From Clostridium_AW sp963515715 (lineage in GTDB: Bacteria > Bacillota > Clostridia > Clostridiales > Clostridiaceae), in NCBI RefSeq assembly GCF_963515715.1, contig NZ_CAUPZS010000010.1, positions 39,293-103,292 of the forward strand: DNA of 64,000 bases, in the 5' to 3' direction. This document shows, piece by piece, positions 15,831 through 24,962 of the stretch. The notes beneath the pieces are model-generated. The model was not told the DNA's origin. It made no database searches and saw nothing but the letters and a program-made list of their open reading frames with translations. Position 1 is the stretch's first letter. Each line of letters starts with the position of its first letter. Position numbers and translations under genes: made by a program.

Positions 15831-16193
15831 CTACATAACCCTTCCAGGTAATAATGCGTCTATTATTCCAATAACTAGAGCCGCCAATATAGCACCAATT
15901 ATTGATACTCTCATATGAGGTACAAAAAGTTGAGTTACATATATTATTATAGCTGCTATAACAAATCCCTTAAAGCCCTTTCCAAAAGGTGATGCATCTG
16001 CACCCATAAAGCTTTCTACTAAAGCGTCTATTATTGTAATTACAACTGCTGCTAATATCATTGGCCAAAACCCTACTATAGTAAAGCCAGGTGTAAAGAA
16101 AGATGTTATTGCAAGCACTATAGCAGTTAATATAAGTCTTATTATATAACCCATTATAGTAGAATTAGTACCTTCAGCATTTTTATTGGCCAT
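15831..16193 (-). CDS. YvlD-like (phage_holin_4_2 superfamily) four-helix membrane protein
   Basis: 120 residues. ATG at 16193 is preferred, 8 bases from AAGGAGG; an ATG at 16199 is only 2 bases from it. Four membrane segments with short glycine-rich links ('GFWPMILAAVVITIIDALVE', 'IIGAILAALVIGIIDALLPG'), the pattern of PF04020/YvlD proteins. Despite the name 'phage holin family', chromosomal members are not lysis proteins and in Bacillus the YvlD operon belongs to an envelope-stress response. It is monocistronic here. Role unproven. Confidence 0.8.
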   Translation of the reverse strand: MANKNAEGTNSTIMGYIIRLILTAIVLAITSFFTPGFTIVGFWPMILAAVVITIIDALVESFMGADASPFGKGFKGFVIAAIIIYVTQLFVPHMRVSIIGAILAALVIGIIDALLPGRVM

Positions 16194-16315
16194 AATCATT
16201 TCCTCCTTTAAAATAAAAATTAATTCATATATATTGTGTGTATAAAATATAAAAATATTTAAATAATATGAGAAAATTTTTGACTTTAATTTATCATTAC
16301 CTTAAAAATATAAAA

Positions 16316-16349
16316 AAATACATTTACAACTTAAGTTATAAATGCATTT
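16316..16349 (-). terminator. Terminator of the DEAD-box helicase gene
   Basis: A 34-base near-perfect palindrome with 17-base arms (two G-U pairs), followed on the minus strand by a T-rich run. Confidence 0.65.
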
Positions 16350-16356
16350 TCATAAA

Positions 16357-17553
16357 TTATTTAAATTTTTTTGAGTTATTATCTCGTTTTTTATTAATTG
16401 TTTTATTAGAGTTATCTATATCTATTAAATTTCCCTTATATATAGATTTGCCTATAATTTTTATATTTAAATCCTTTTCGTATTTTTTAATTGAGGAAAC
16501 TTCCTTTTCTGTAGCTATAGAAATAGTAGTACCTAAACTACCTGCTCTTCCAGTTCTACCTGACCTATGTATGTATTCTTTTGAATCCTGTGGTAAGTCT
16601 AAATTAAATATATGAGTCACTTCTTTTACATCTAATCCTCTAGCTGCTAAATCAGAGGCTACTAATAATTGAAATTTACCACTTCTAAAACCATCTAAAG
16701 CTTTTTTTCTTTCTTCCTTTGAAGCATTTCCATATATTCCATAAGCATTGATATGATGATATTGAAGTTTTGCTGTAGTTATTTCTATTTCATCTGGTTT
16801 ATTTATGAAGATTATACCTTTTTTAGGTTTCGTTGCAGCTACTAATTTTCTTAAAATCTCAATCTTGTCTCTTTGTTCACAGGTTACATAAAAATGATTA
16901 ATATTTTCGTTAACTTGAACTTTTTCTTCTATAGTTATGACTTCGGGATCTTTCATTAAACCCTTTGCTATATCTAAAGTTCTATTGTTTATTGTAGCTG
17001 AGAAGGTCATAAGTTGCCTATCTCTCATTGTTGTTTTTATTACATCTTTTACGCGAAGTAAGTTGTTTTGGTCTAGCAATCTATCGCCTTCATCTATAAC
17101 TATAGTTTTTATAGTATGGGCGCTGATTTTTTTCATTTTTATAAGTTCAAATATTCTTCCTGTAGATCCTACAATTATATGAGGTTTTTCTTTTAGTTTT
17201 TCTATTTGTCTTTTTACATTAACCTCTCCTATTATAGGGGTTGAAGTCACAGGAATTTCAGAATTTGTAGCTAAAAGTTTTATTTCACTGTCTATTTGCA
17301 TAACCAATTCATGGGTTGGAGCTAATATAATAGCTTGCATTTCTCTTTTTTCAGTATTTATTTTTTGAAATATAGGAAGTAAATAGGCTAGAGTCTTACC
17401 ACTTCCAGTCTGGGACTGTCCTATAATATCTTTATTCTCTAAGGCTAGAGGAATGGCTTTTACTTGAATATCTGTGGGGATTTTTATACCACCTTTGTTT
17501 AACCCATCAACTAATTGAGGGTTTAAATTTAGTTTATCAAATGATATCGTCAT
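16357..17553 (-). CDS. DEAD-box ATP-dependent RNA helicase with DEGD motif II
   Basis: 398 residues, ATG at 17553 behind AAAGGAGAT. The Q motif (F-x-x-L-x-L-N ... P-T-D-I-Q) is followed by motif I 'GQSQTGSGKT' (~45-54), motif Ia 'PTHELV', motif II 'VIDEGDRLL' (~150-158), motif III 'SAT', and motif VI 'HRSGRTGRAG' (~334). Motif II reads D-E-G-D in place of D-E-A-D; A to G is a mild change and the catalytic D-E pair is kept. No long basic C-terminal extension beyond 'KKRDNNSKKFK'. Probably acts in ribosome assembly or RNA turnover, particularly in the cold. Monocistronic. Confidence 0.9.
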   Translation of the reverse strand: MTISFDKLNLNPQLVDGLNKGGIKIPTDIQVKAIPLALENKDIIGQSQTGSGKTLAYLLPIFQKINTEKREMQAIILAPTHELVMQIDSEIKLLATNSEIPVTSTPIIGEVNVKRQIEKLKEKPHIIVGSTGRIFELIKMKKISAHTIKTIVIDEGDRLLDQNNLLRVKDVIKTTMRDRQLMTFSATINNRTLDIAKGLMKDPEVITIEEKVQVNENINHFYVTCEQRDKIEILRKLVAATKPKKGIIFINKPDEIEITTAKLQYHHINAYGIYGNASKEERKKALDGFRSGKFQLLVASDLAARGLDVKEVTHIFNLDLPQDSKEYIHRSGRTGRAGSLGTTISIATEKEVSSIKKYEKDLNIKIIGKSIYKGNLIDIDNSNKTINKKRDNNSKKFK

Positions 17554-17744
17554 ACTTATCTCCTTTTGTTTATGTATTTAGAAATTATTATTTACTAGAT
17601 TAAATTTTTTATATAGTATTTTATAAGATGATTTACTTATAAATTTTTTTCTTTAACATTATAACACATCTTCCATTACAAGAATGTAATATAATAACTT
17701 TAAAATAGGCAACATAAGTAATATAGGTAACGCATATGATGTTA

Positions 17745-17767
17745 AAATATGGTAAAATTGATATAAT
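17745..17767 (+). promoter_or_regulatory. Extended -10 promoter for response regulator
   Basis: TG-A-TATAAT at 17759-17767 forms an extended -10. The -35 region is weak. It lies ~57 bases upstream of the chosen start codon. Confidence 0.45.
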
Positions 17768-17823
17768 CTACTTAAGGAGGAGTCTTTATAATGAAGTTCA
17801 TTAACCTAAAGGAGGAAAAATTG

Positions 17824-18282
17824 ATGAGTAAAAGAATAGTAATAGCCGATGATGAACCTATTACTAGAATGGATATTTCAGAGATTTTGATGGAGGAAGG
17901 CTACGAAGTTGTAGGCACAGTCTCCGATGGATTAAGTGCAGTGGAGATTTCTAAAAAAGTTAATCCAGATTTAATTGTTATGGATATAAGCATGCCTGTA
18001 CTTGATGGACTAGAAGCCTCAAAAACTATTATCGAAGAGGGAATAACAAATTGCATTATAATTATAACAGAACAAAATATAGAAGAACTTATAGATGCTG
18101 GAGATGAAATTGGCATTATGGGATATGTGGCAAAACCTATAAGCGAAAAAAAACTTTTAGCTACTATAGAGACGGCAATATTTAAAAGTAAAAATATGAA
18201 AAGCAATAGAAGATATATGAATAATATTGATGAAAAGTGGATGGAAAAAGTAGGATATGTGGAAACCCAAGTTACAATGTAA
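17824..18282 (+). CDS. Stand-alone response regulator (REC domain)
   Basis: 152 residues. The REC domain begins 'KRIVIADDEPITRMDI' (acidic pair), has the phospho-acceptor Asp in 'LIVMDISMPVLDG' (~53), a Thr in 'IIIITEQ' and the Lys in 'YVAKPI'. After ~125 comes a short tail with 'RRYMNNIDEKWMEKVG' but no recognisable output domain; a full ANTAR domain is not present although the tail position would suit one. No histidine kinase is nearby. Two starts are possible: ATG 17791 with its own AAGGAGG and ATG 17824 with AAAGGAGG; I prefer 17824 because it gives a normal REC N-terminus. Confidence 0.8.
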   Translation: MSKRIVIADDEPITRMDISEILMEEGYEVVGTVSDGLSAVEISKKVNPDLIVMDISMPVLDGLEASKTIIEEGITNCIIIITEQNIEELIDAGDEIGIMGYVAKPISEKKLLATIETAIFKSKNMKSNRRYMNNIDEKWMEKVGYVETQVTM

Positions 18283-18457
18283 TCAATAAATTAATATAAA
18301 ATACATTAAGAACATAAAAAAATATAATTAATATAATTATTATGTTATAATTATATTAATTATTAAATATAGAAGTTAAACATAAAATTGATAAAGTAGT
18401 TATTTTAGTTTACTATTAGAAAATAAATAATGTATTAAATAAAATCATGTAATTATG

Positions 18458-18491
18458 AAGGGTATCTTTAAAACTAAGGTACCCTTTTTTT
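18458..18491 (+). terminator. Terminator between response regulator and topB
   Basis: AAGGGTATCTT pairs with AAGGTACCCTT with one G-U wobble and a 7-base loop, followed by T7. It excludes the start codon at 18455 for topB. Confidence 0.8.
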
Positions 18492-18529
18492 ATATGGTCA
18501 TTATAAACGTTAATATGGAGGAAAAAATT

Positions 18530-20725
18530 ATGGGAAAGATTTTAGTTTTGGCAGAGAAGCCAAGTGTAGGTAGAGATTTAGCGAGGGTTTTAAAGTGTAA
18601 TACAAAAGGAAATGGATATTTAGAAGGAAATAAATATATTGTAACTTGGGCATTAGGGCATTTGGTTACCCTAGCAGACCCCGAAGCTTATGATGATAAA
18701 TACAAAAAATGGAGCATGGATACTCTTCCAATGCTACCTAAAAGGATGAAGCTTAATGTTATAGGAAAGACTGGGAAACAGTTCAGTCAGGTAAAGAAAG
18801 TAATGACTAGAAATGACGTAGATGAGCTTGTTATAGCAACGGATGCTGGAAGAGAAGGAGAGCTGGTTGCTAGATGGATTGTTGAAAAAGTAGGTTTTAG
18901 AAAACCTATAAAACGTCTTTGGATTTCATCTCAAACAGATAAAGCTATAATTGACGGTTTTAATAATTTGAAGCCAGGAAAGAATTATGAAAATCTATAC
19001 AGGTCTGCAGTATGTAGAGCAGAAGCAGACTGGCTTGTAGGCCTTAACGTTACAAGAGCATTAACATGTAAATATAATGCTCAGCTTTCTGCTGGAAGGG
19101 TTCAGACACCAACCCTTGCGCTAATAGTGGAGAGGGAAGAGGAAATTAAAAACTTTAAGCCGAGAGCTCAATATAGCATAGGTGCTAGTAGCAAGGGCTT
19201 TACTCTTCGTTGGCAAAATAAAGGGGGGCAGTTCTATACCTTTGATGAAAATGTTGCAAAAGAGGTTGTAGCTAAGGTTAGTGGCCAGAGTGGTAGAATA
19301 GTTGAAGTATTAGAAAAGGATAAAAAGCAATATGCTCCAGCACTTTATGATTTAACGGAGCTACAGAGAGATGCCAATAGGATATTTGGATATTCTGCAA
19401 AAGAAACGCTTTCTATAATGCAAAGATTATATGAAAATCATAAGGTATTAACTTATCCAAGAACGGATTCTAGATATATTTCTAATGATATTGTACCTAC
19501 ACTTCCACTTAGATTAAAATCTATAGCTGTAGGTCAATATAGTAAATTTGCCAACGATATATTAAAAGATAAGATTAAAGCTCATAAGGGCTTTGTAGAT
19601 GATAGTAAAGTATCAGATCACCATGCTATAATTCCGACGGAGCAAAGGATTAATTTAGCATATTTGAGCAATGAAGAAAGAAAGATATATGATTTAGTTA
19701 TTAAACGTTTTTTAAGTGTTATGCTTGCACCTTTTGAATATATGCAAACCACTATTAAAGCAGAGGTTAGTGGAGAAACATTTATAGCTAATGGTAAAAA
19801 TATTAAATCAAAAGGCTGGAAAGCTATTTATGATAAAGAAGAAGTAGTAGATGAAAATTTGGATGGTGAAGATGAGGTTAAAGATCAGAACCTTCCAAAG
19901 GTTAATAAGGGAGATGCCATAAGTTTTATTTCAGTTAGTATAAACAAAGGTCAAACAAAACCACCTGCAAGATTTAATGAAGGAACGCTTTTATCAGCCA
20001 TGGAAAATCCTCAAAAATATATCAGCTTAAATAAAGAGCATGCAAAGACATTAGGGGAAACAGGTGGGCTAGGAACCGTTGCCACAAGAGCGGATATAAT
20101 AGAAAAACTTTATAACTCCTTTTATGTAGAGAAAAAAGGAAAAGAAATAATCCCAACATCAAAAGGAAAACAGATTGTAGATTTAGTACCTGAAGATTTA
20201 AAATCTCCTGTGTTAACTGCGAAATGGGAAAAGGAACTGGACTCAATAAGTAAAGGTAAGATTAGTGATAGAGAGTTTATAGATAAAATGAGAGGTTACT
20301 CTTCAAAACTTGTAGAAGATGTAAAGGGTAGTAGAGATAAATATGTACACAACAATTTAACGGGAACTAAATGCCCTGATTGTGGTAAGTATATGCTTGA
20401 GGTTAATGGTAAACACGGTAAGATACTTGTGTGTCAAGATAGAGAATGTGGCAAAAGACAGAATATCAGTAGATTCACTAATGTTAGATGTCCTGAATGT
20501 CATAAAAGACTGGAACTTAAAGGAGAGGGTGAAGGACAGATTTATGTATGCGGAAATTGTACCTTCAGAGAAAAACTTTCTTCATTCAATAAAAGATTTA
20601 AAGAAAATGAAGGTAAGTTAAATAAAAAAGAAGTTTCAAGATATATGAAAAAAATGAAAGAGGAAAGTGAAGCGCCTATAAACTCAGCTCTTGCAGAAGC
20701 TTTAGCAAAATTAAATTTAAAGTAA
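18530..20725 (+). CDS. topB: DNA topoisomerase III (type IA)
   Basis: 731 residues, close to B. subtilis TopB (727). ATG 18530 lies 7 bases from GGAGG; the longer frame from 18455 would begin inside a terminator. Toprim domain at the N-terminus ('LAEKPSVGRDLARVL', 'ATDAGREGELVARWI'); active-site Tyr in 'LTYPRTDSRY' (~308). The C-terminus (~613-700) holds two Cys4 zinc ribbons (C-P-D-C, C-x-D-x-x-C-G, C-P-E-C, C-G-N-C). It passes single strands to decatenate replication and recombination intermediates. Confidence 0.93.
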   Translation: MGKILVLAEKPSVGRDLARVLKCNTKGNGYLEGNKYIVTWALGHLVTLADPEAYDDKYKKWSMDTLPMLPKRMKLNVIGKTGKQFSQVKKVMTRNDVDELVIATDAGREGELVARWIVEKVGFRKPIKRLWISSQTDKAIIDGFNNLKPGKNYENLYRSAVCRAEADWLVGLNVTRALTCKYNAQLSAGRVQTPTLALIVEREEEIKNFKPRAQYSIGASSKGFTLRWQNKGGQFYTFDENVAKEVVAKVSGQSGRIVEVLEKDKKQYAPALYDLTELQRDANRIFGYSAKETLSIMQRLYENHKVLTYPRTDSRYISNDIVPTLPLRLKSIAVGQYSKFANDILKDKIKAHKGFVDDSKVSDHHAIIPTEQRINLAYLSNEERKIYDLVIKRFLSVMLAPFEYMQTTIKAEVSGETFIANGKNIKSKGWKAIYDKEEVVDENLDGEDEVKDQNLPKVNKGDAISFISVSINKGQTKPPARFNEGTLLSAMENPQKYISLNKEHAKTLGETGGLGTVATRADIIEKLYNSFYVEKKGKEIIPTSKGKQIVDLVPEDLKSPVLTAKWEKELDSISKGKISDREFIDKMRGYSSKLVEDVKGSRDKYVHNNLTGTKCPDCGKYMLEVNGKHGKILVCQDRECGKRQNISRFTNVRCPECHKRLELKGEGEGQIYVCGNCTFREKLSSFNKRFKENEGKLNKKEVSRYMKKMKEESEAPINSALAEALAKLNLK

Positions 20726-20759
20726 TTTGTGTATAAAATAAAAACTCTATTTAAAACTA

Positions 20760-20787
20760 TTGTAAACAATATTTTTAAATGTATAAT
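20760..20787 (+). promoter_or_regulatory. Possible promoter of ftsH
   Basis: TTGTAA at 20760-20765, 16-base spacer, TATAAT at 20782-20787. About 95 bases upstream of the ftsH start. Confidence 0.45.
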
Positions 20788-20881
20788 TATTTATTATAAT
20801 TAAGATACAGCTATTAAAAACTAATGTATGCAGTCTTTTAAAGAGAGGATACATGATTAAATTTAAATATGGAGGAAGAAG

Positions 20882-22747
20882 ATGCTAAATAATAAGAATA
20901 ACAAAGATAAGAATAATAAGTTTGATGACAATAAATTCAAATATATAATTTATTATGCTATTGCTGTTACTTTAGTTGTATTTATGATTAATGATTATGT
21001 AGTAAATAATCAAGTTAGACACATAAAATATCCAGAATTTAATAGTATGGTTCAAGAGAATCAAATAAAAGAAGTACAAATTGCTACAGATAAAATTATA
21101 ATACATCCTAAAGAAGGTACAAAAGATGAGGGAAAGATACTTTATACAGGCAAGATAGTTGAGGATGAAAAGTTGATAGAAAGATTAGATAAGGCTAATA
21201 TTCTCTATGATGGAGTTGTAATTAAGCAAGATAGTCCTATTAAAAGCTTTATATTAACTTGGATTTTACCATTTTTAATTTTGGCGGCTATAGGAAGAGT
21301 GATGTTTAGTAAGATAGATAAGAAAATGGGTAGTGGTGTTATGTCATTTGGGAAAAATACTGCTAAAATTTATGCTGAAAATGAAACAGGTGTAACCTTT
21401 AAAGACGTGGCAGGTCAAGAAGAGGCTAAGGAATCCCTTGTGGAGATAGTTGATTTTCTTCACAATCCTAAAAAATATGGGGAAATTGGTGCAAGACTGC
21501 CTAAAGGCGCATTGCTCGTAGGTCCTCCTGGAACAGGTAAGACACTTTTAGCTAAAGCTGTTGCAGGGGAGGCAAAGGTTCCTTTCTTCTCCATATCTGG
21601 GTCAGGCTTTGTGGAAATGTTTGTGGGTATGGGTGCTGCTAGGGTAAGGGATCTATTTAATCAGGCTCAAGAAAAGGCACCATGTATAATTTTTATAGAT
21701 GAAATAGATGCTATAGGTAAAAGCAGAGATGGAAATTTAGGTGGAAATGATGAAAGAGAGCAAACGTTAAATCAGTTGTTAGCTGAAATGGATGGTTTCG
21801 ATTCCTCTAAAGGGGTAGTAATTTTAGCTGCAACAAACAGACCAGAGATTTTAGACAAGGCTCTTTTAAGACCAGGTAGATTCGATAGAAGAGTTATTGT
21901 AGATAGACCTGACTTGAAAGGTAGAGAAGAAATATTAAAGGTTCACATAAAGGGAGTTAAGGTATCAGAGAATGTGGATTTAAATGCTATAGCAAAATCA
22001 ACTTCAGGTGCTGTAGGAGCAGACTTAGCAAATATAATAAATGAAGCAGCTTTAAGAGCAGTAAAAAATAATAGAAAAGAAGTTATACAAGAGGATTTAA
22101 ATGAAGCTGTAGAAGTTATAATTGCAGGAAAGGAAAAGAAGGACAGGATATTATCTCCTAAAGAAAAAAGAGCAGTGGCTTTCCATGAAGTTGGCCACGC
22201 CTTAGTAGCTGCATTGCTTAATAATACTGATCCAGTTCACAAAATTACTATTGTACCAAGGACAATGGGAGCGCTAGGATATACTATGCAGCTTCCAGCA
22301 GAGGAGAAGTATTTAATAACTAAAGAAGAAATGTTTGATCAAATTTGTGTCATGCTAGGAGGAAGGGCAGCAGAAGAAGTAGTACTTAATAGTATATCTA
22401 CTGGTGCATCAAATGATATTGAAAAGGCTACAGCTACCGCAAGGAGCATGGTAACTATTTATGGAATGACTGAAAAATTTGATATGATGGGATTAGAATC
22501 CACATCAAGCAGATATTTGGATGGAAGACCTGTTAGAAATTGTAGTGCTGAAACAGAGGCTATTATCGATGAAGAAACCTTAAAAATAATAAAAGAAGCT
22601 CATAAAAAGGCAATAGATGTATTAGCAGAAAATAGAGAGTTATTAAATAAGATTACGGAAAGACTATTAGAAAAAGAAACTATCATGGGCGATGAATTTA
22701 TGGCTATAATAAAAGGTGAGAAGGAATCTACCCAGGAAGAAGAATAA
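20882..22747 (+). CDS. ftsH: ATP-dependent zinc metalloprotease FtsH
   Basis: 621 residues from ATG 20882 behind GGAGG. Two membrane segments (~20-40 and ~120-140) bracket an extracytoplasmic domain. The AAA module has Walker A 'GPPGTGKT' (~214), Walker B 'IFIDEID' and the second region of homology 'ATNRPEILDKALLRPGRFDRR'. The protease site is 'HEVGH' (~434). It forms a membrane hexamer that degrades misfolded membrane proteins and regulators. The N-terminus is short and Asn/Lys-rich. Because Clostridium usually has a main ftsH near hpt/tilS, this may be a second paralogue; that cannot be settled from the window. Confidence 0.93.
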   Translation: MLNNKNNKDKNNKFDDNKFKYIIYYAIAVTLVVFMINDYVVNNQVRHIKYPEFNSMVQENQIKEVQIATDKIIIHPKEGTKDEGKILYTGKIVEDEKLIERLDKANILYDGVVIKQDSPIKSFILTWILPFLILAAIGRVMFSKIDKKMGSGVMSFGKNTAKIYAENETGVTFKDVAGQEEAKESLVEIVDFLHNPKKYGEIGARLPKGALLVGPPGTGKTLLAKAVAGEAKVPFFSISGSGFVEMFVGMGAARVRDLFNQAQEKAPCIIFIDEIDAIGKSRDGNLGGNDEREQTLNQLLAEMDGFDSSKGVVILAATNRPEILDKALLRPGRFDRRVIVDRPDLKGREEILKVHIKGVKVSENVDLNAIAKSTSGAVGADLANIINEAALRAVKNNRKEVIQEDLNEAVEVIIAGKEKKDRILSPKEKRAVAFHEVGHALVAALLNNTDPVHKITIVPRTMGALGYTMQLPAEEKYLITKEEMFDQICVMLGGRAAEEVVLNSISTGASNDIEKATATARSMVTIYGMTEKFDMMGLESTSSRYLDGRPVRNCSAETEAIIDEETLKIIKEAHKKAIDVLAENRELLNKITERLLEKETIMGDEFMAIIKGEKESTQEEE

Positions 22748-22766
22748 TTAGGGTGGTGGTGAAATA

Positions 22767-24893
22767 ATGATTAATTCTGAAATTGAAAAGGAACTTCAAA
22801 AGGAAATAGAATTCAACATTGAAAAAGAAAAGTTAGAAGATACTATTACTATAATAAATAATGAGATAAACCAATTAATAAACAGTAGAAAAAAAATAAT
22901 AGATCATATAACAAACTATAGAAAAGATGATGTTGAAGAATATAGAAAAGATGAAGACCAGGTAGCAGAATATTTTGATCATGAAAGATATATATTAGAA
23001 GAACAATTTAGATTTATAGACAAGAAATTAAAGGAGCTAACCATATTAGCTTCTTCTCCCTATTTTGGGAAAGTAGATTTTATAGAAGATAATTCTATGG
23101 ATGAAGAGCGTATTTATGTGGGTAGGTTTGGGTTAACGCCAAAAGAGACTTATGAACCTATAGTTATAGACTGGCGATCCCCTGTATCAGCGTTATTTTA
23201 CACTGGTAAACTAGGAGAGGCCTCTTATAAGGCACCTGCAGGAGAAATTAAAGTAGATATATTAGGGAAAAGACAACTAATAGTAAAAAGAGGAAAGCTT
23301 TTAGGGTTATTTGACTCTGCTCTTGATATAAAGGATGAAATACTTCAAATGGTATTGAGTAGCAATTCAAGTGATAAACTTAAAGATATAGTAATGACTA
23401 TACAAGAAGAGCAGGATAATTTGATAAGGCAACCTTATAATAAAACTATAATAGTAGATGGAGTAGCAGGTAGCGGTAAAACTACAATAGCTCTTCATAG
23501 AATTGCATACTTATTGTATAATTATAGAGATATTCTCCAAGATAGAGTACTTATACTTGGCCCTAATAATATATTTATGGAATATATTTCAATGGTTTTA
23601 CCAAGCTTAGGCGAGGTTGGAGTTAAACAGAGTACTTTTGTAGATTTTGCTATATCCTTGATAAACATAGAGGAGATAATGGGTCTAAAAGAGTACATGG
23701 AGAAAATAATTCAAGAGGATGAAGAGTTTATAGAAAAAGCTAAACATAAAGGCTCTTACGAATATCTTAAAGAATTAGATCTCTTTTTAGAGCATATCAA
23801 TAACAATTATTTTAAAGTTGAAGATGTAACATTCTTTGATAATGTAATATTAACTAAAGAAGAAATAGAAGAAATGTTTAATAAATACTTTAAAACCATG
23901 CCTCTATTTAAGAGAAGTAAAAGAATAAAGAGAGTTATATATACTAAAATTAGAGATGCTAGGGATGAAAAAGTAAGAGAAATAGAAAAAAATTACAAAG
24001 AAACTGTAGCGAAAATGACACCAGAAGAACTAAATGCTCATGGAAATCAATTGGAGTTCCAGAGAAGGCTTAATATTAGAAATGTAATTTCTGAGGTTAT
24101 GGAAGCTAAGAAGAGACTCCATTGGTTAAAGAATGATGATGTAGTAAATATGTATATAGAATTTAATAAAGATGGATATTTAACGGTGGATGACTTGGCA
24201 CCTATATTATATTTGAAAATTAATCTAGAAGGGCTCACATATAAAGATGATATAAGACATGTAGTTATAGATGAAGCGCAAGATTATAATCCACTACAGT
24301 TAATTGTGATTAAAAAACTAACAAGATGTAAATATTTCACTATAGTTGGAGATAGCAATCAAAGGTTGATTCCTTATGAGGATAAAATAGCTATGGATTA
24401 TTTAGAGGAATATATGGAACTTGAAAATGTAGAAAGATACCCTTTAAATAAAAGCTATAGATCCACCCAAGAAATAATGAAATATGCTAATACTTATTTA
24501 GGTGAAAATGAAATAATCCCACTAGTTAGAAGGGGAGAGGAAGTAATAGTAAAAAGCATACATGAGGAAAAGGAACTTCAAGATACACTTCTAAGTACTA
24601 TAAAAGAATTTAAAGATAAGGGATTAGAGACCATTGCTGTAATATGTAAAAACGATAATGCCACCCAATATGTAAGCAATCTTATAAAAAGTAAGATATA
24701 TATAAAGACTATAGATAGAGAAGATGCCATATATACTTCAGGAGAGATAATTATATCATCATACTTGGCTAAGGGCCTAGAATTTGATGGAGTAATAATA
24801 ATTGATGATGGTTTTAATAACTATTCGAAAATGATGTACGTTATGGCAACAAGAGCTTTACATGAATTGAGGGTTCTTAAATTAGAATATTAG
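22767..24893 (+). CDS. helD: RNA polymerase recycling motor HelD (UvrD-like helicase)
   Basis: 708 residues from ATG 22767 after GGGTGGTGG. The N-terminal coiled coil (~1-90) matches the HelD arm that enters the RNA polymerase secondary channel. The superfamily 1 motor has 'GVAGSGKTTIALHRIAYLL' (~231), 'VVIDEAQDYNPLQ', 'LNKSYRSTQEIM' and 'VMATRALHELRVL'. HelD frees stalled RNA polymerase from DNA and sigma factor. B. subtilis HelD is about 774 residues, so this one is shorter, and its stop codon lies at the first bases of a repeat fragment, so the last residues may have been replaced by insertion of that repeat. Confidence 0.88.
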   Translation: MINSEIEKELQKEIEFNIEKEKLEDTITIINNEINQLINSRKKIIDHITNYRKDDVEEYRKDEDQVAEYFDHERYILEEQFRFIDKKLKELTILASSPYFGKVDFIEDNSMDEERIYVGRFGLTPKETYEPIVIDWRSPVSALFYTGKLGEASYKAPAGEIKVDILGKRQLIVKRGKLLGLFDSALDIKDEILQMVLSSNSSDKLKDIVMTIQEEQDNLIRQPYNKTIIVDGVAGSGKTTIALHRIAYLLYNYRDILQDRVLILGPNNIFMEYISMVLPSLGEVGVKQSTFVDFAISLINIEEIMGLKEYMEKIIQEDEEFIEKAKHKGSYEYLKELDLFLEHINNNYFKVEDVTFFDNVILTKEEIEEMFNKYFKTMPLFKRSKRIKRVIYTKIRDARDEKVREIEKNYKETVAKMTPEELNAHGNQLEFQRRLNIRNVISEVMEAKKRLHWLKNDDVVNMYIEFNKDGYLTVDDLAPILYLKINLEGLTYKDDIRHVVIDEAQDYNPLQLIVIKKLTRCKYFTIVGDSNQRLIPYEDKIAMDYLEEYMELENVERYPLNKSYRSTQEIMKYANTYLGENEIIPLVRRGEEVIVKSIHEEKELQDTLLSTIKEFKDKGLETIAVICKNDNATQYVSNLIKSKIYIKTIDREDAIYTSGEIIISSYLAKGLEFDGVIIIDDGFNNYSKMMYVMATRALHELRVLKLEY

Positions 24894-24929
24894 AAGATGG
24901 GAGTATTACGGATGGTAGTCATCGGATAA
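24891..24929 (+). repeat. Fragment of the two-hairpin repeat element
   Basis: Thirty-nine bases from TAGAAGATGGGAG to CATCGGATAA match 14753-14791 with one difference (GATGGT for GATGCT). The first TAG is used as the helD stop codon. The other half of the element is absent here. Confidence 0.85.
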
Positions 24930-24933
24930 AAAA

Positions 24934-24956
24934 GGAAGCTAGATTAGCTTCCTTTT
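24934..24956 (+). terminator. Terminator of the ftsH-helD unit
   Basis: GGAAGCT pairs with AGCTTCC round a 5-base loop, then TTTT. It is also A-rich on the left and so may serve the minus-strand gene too. Confidence 0.8.
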
Positions 24957-24962
24957 AATATT

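Noticed and set aside
15831..16193. True phage lysis holin
   Set aside because: YvlD-like proteins carry the 'phage holin family' label but lie here alone in chromosomal context, with no endolysin next to them.
16268..16615. 115-codon open frame on the plus strand at the helicase 3' end
   Set aside because: No ribosome-binding site, overlaps the minus-strand helicase and its terminator, and translation is not protein-like; shadow.
18455..18529. Upstream start for topB at 18455
   Set aside because: This codon lies in the stem-loop of a terminator and has no ribosome-binding site; GGAGG precedes ATG 18530.
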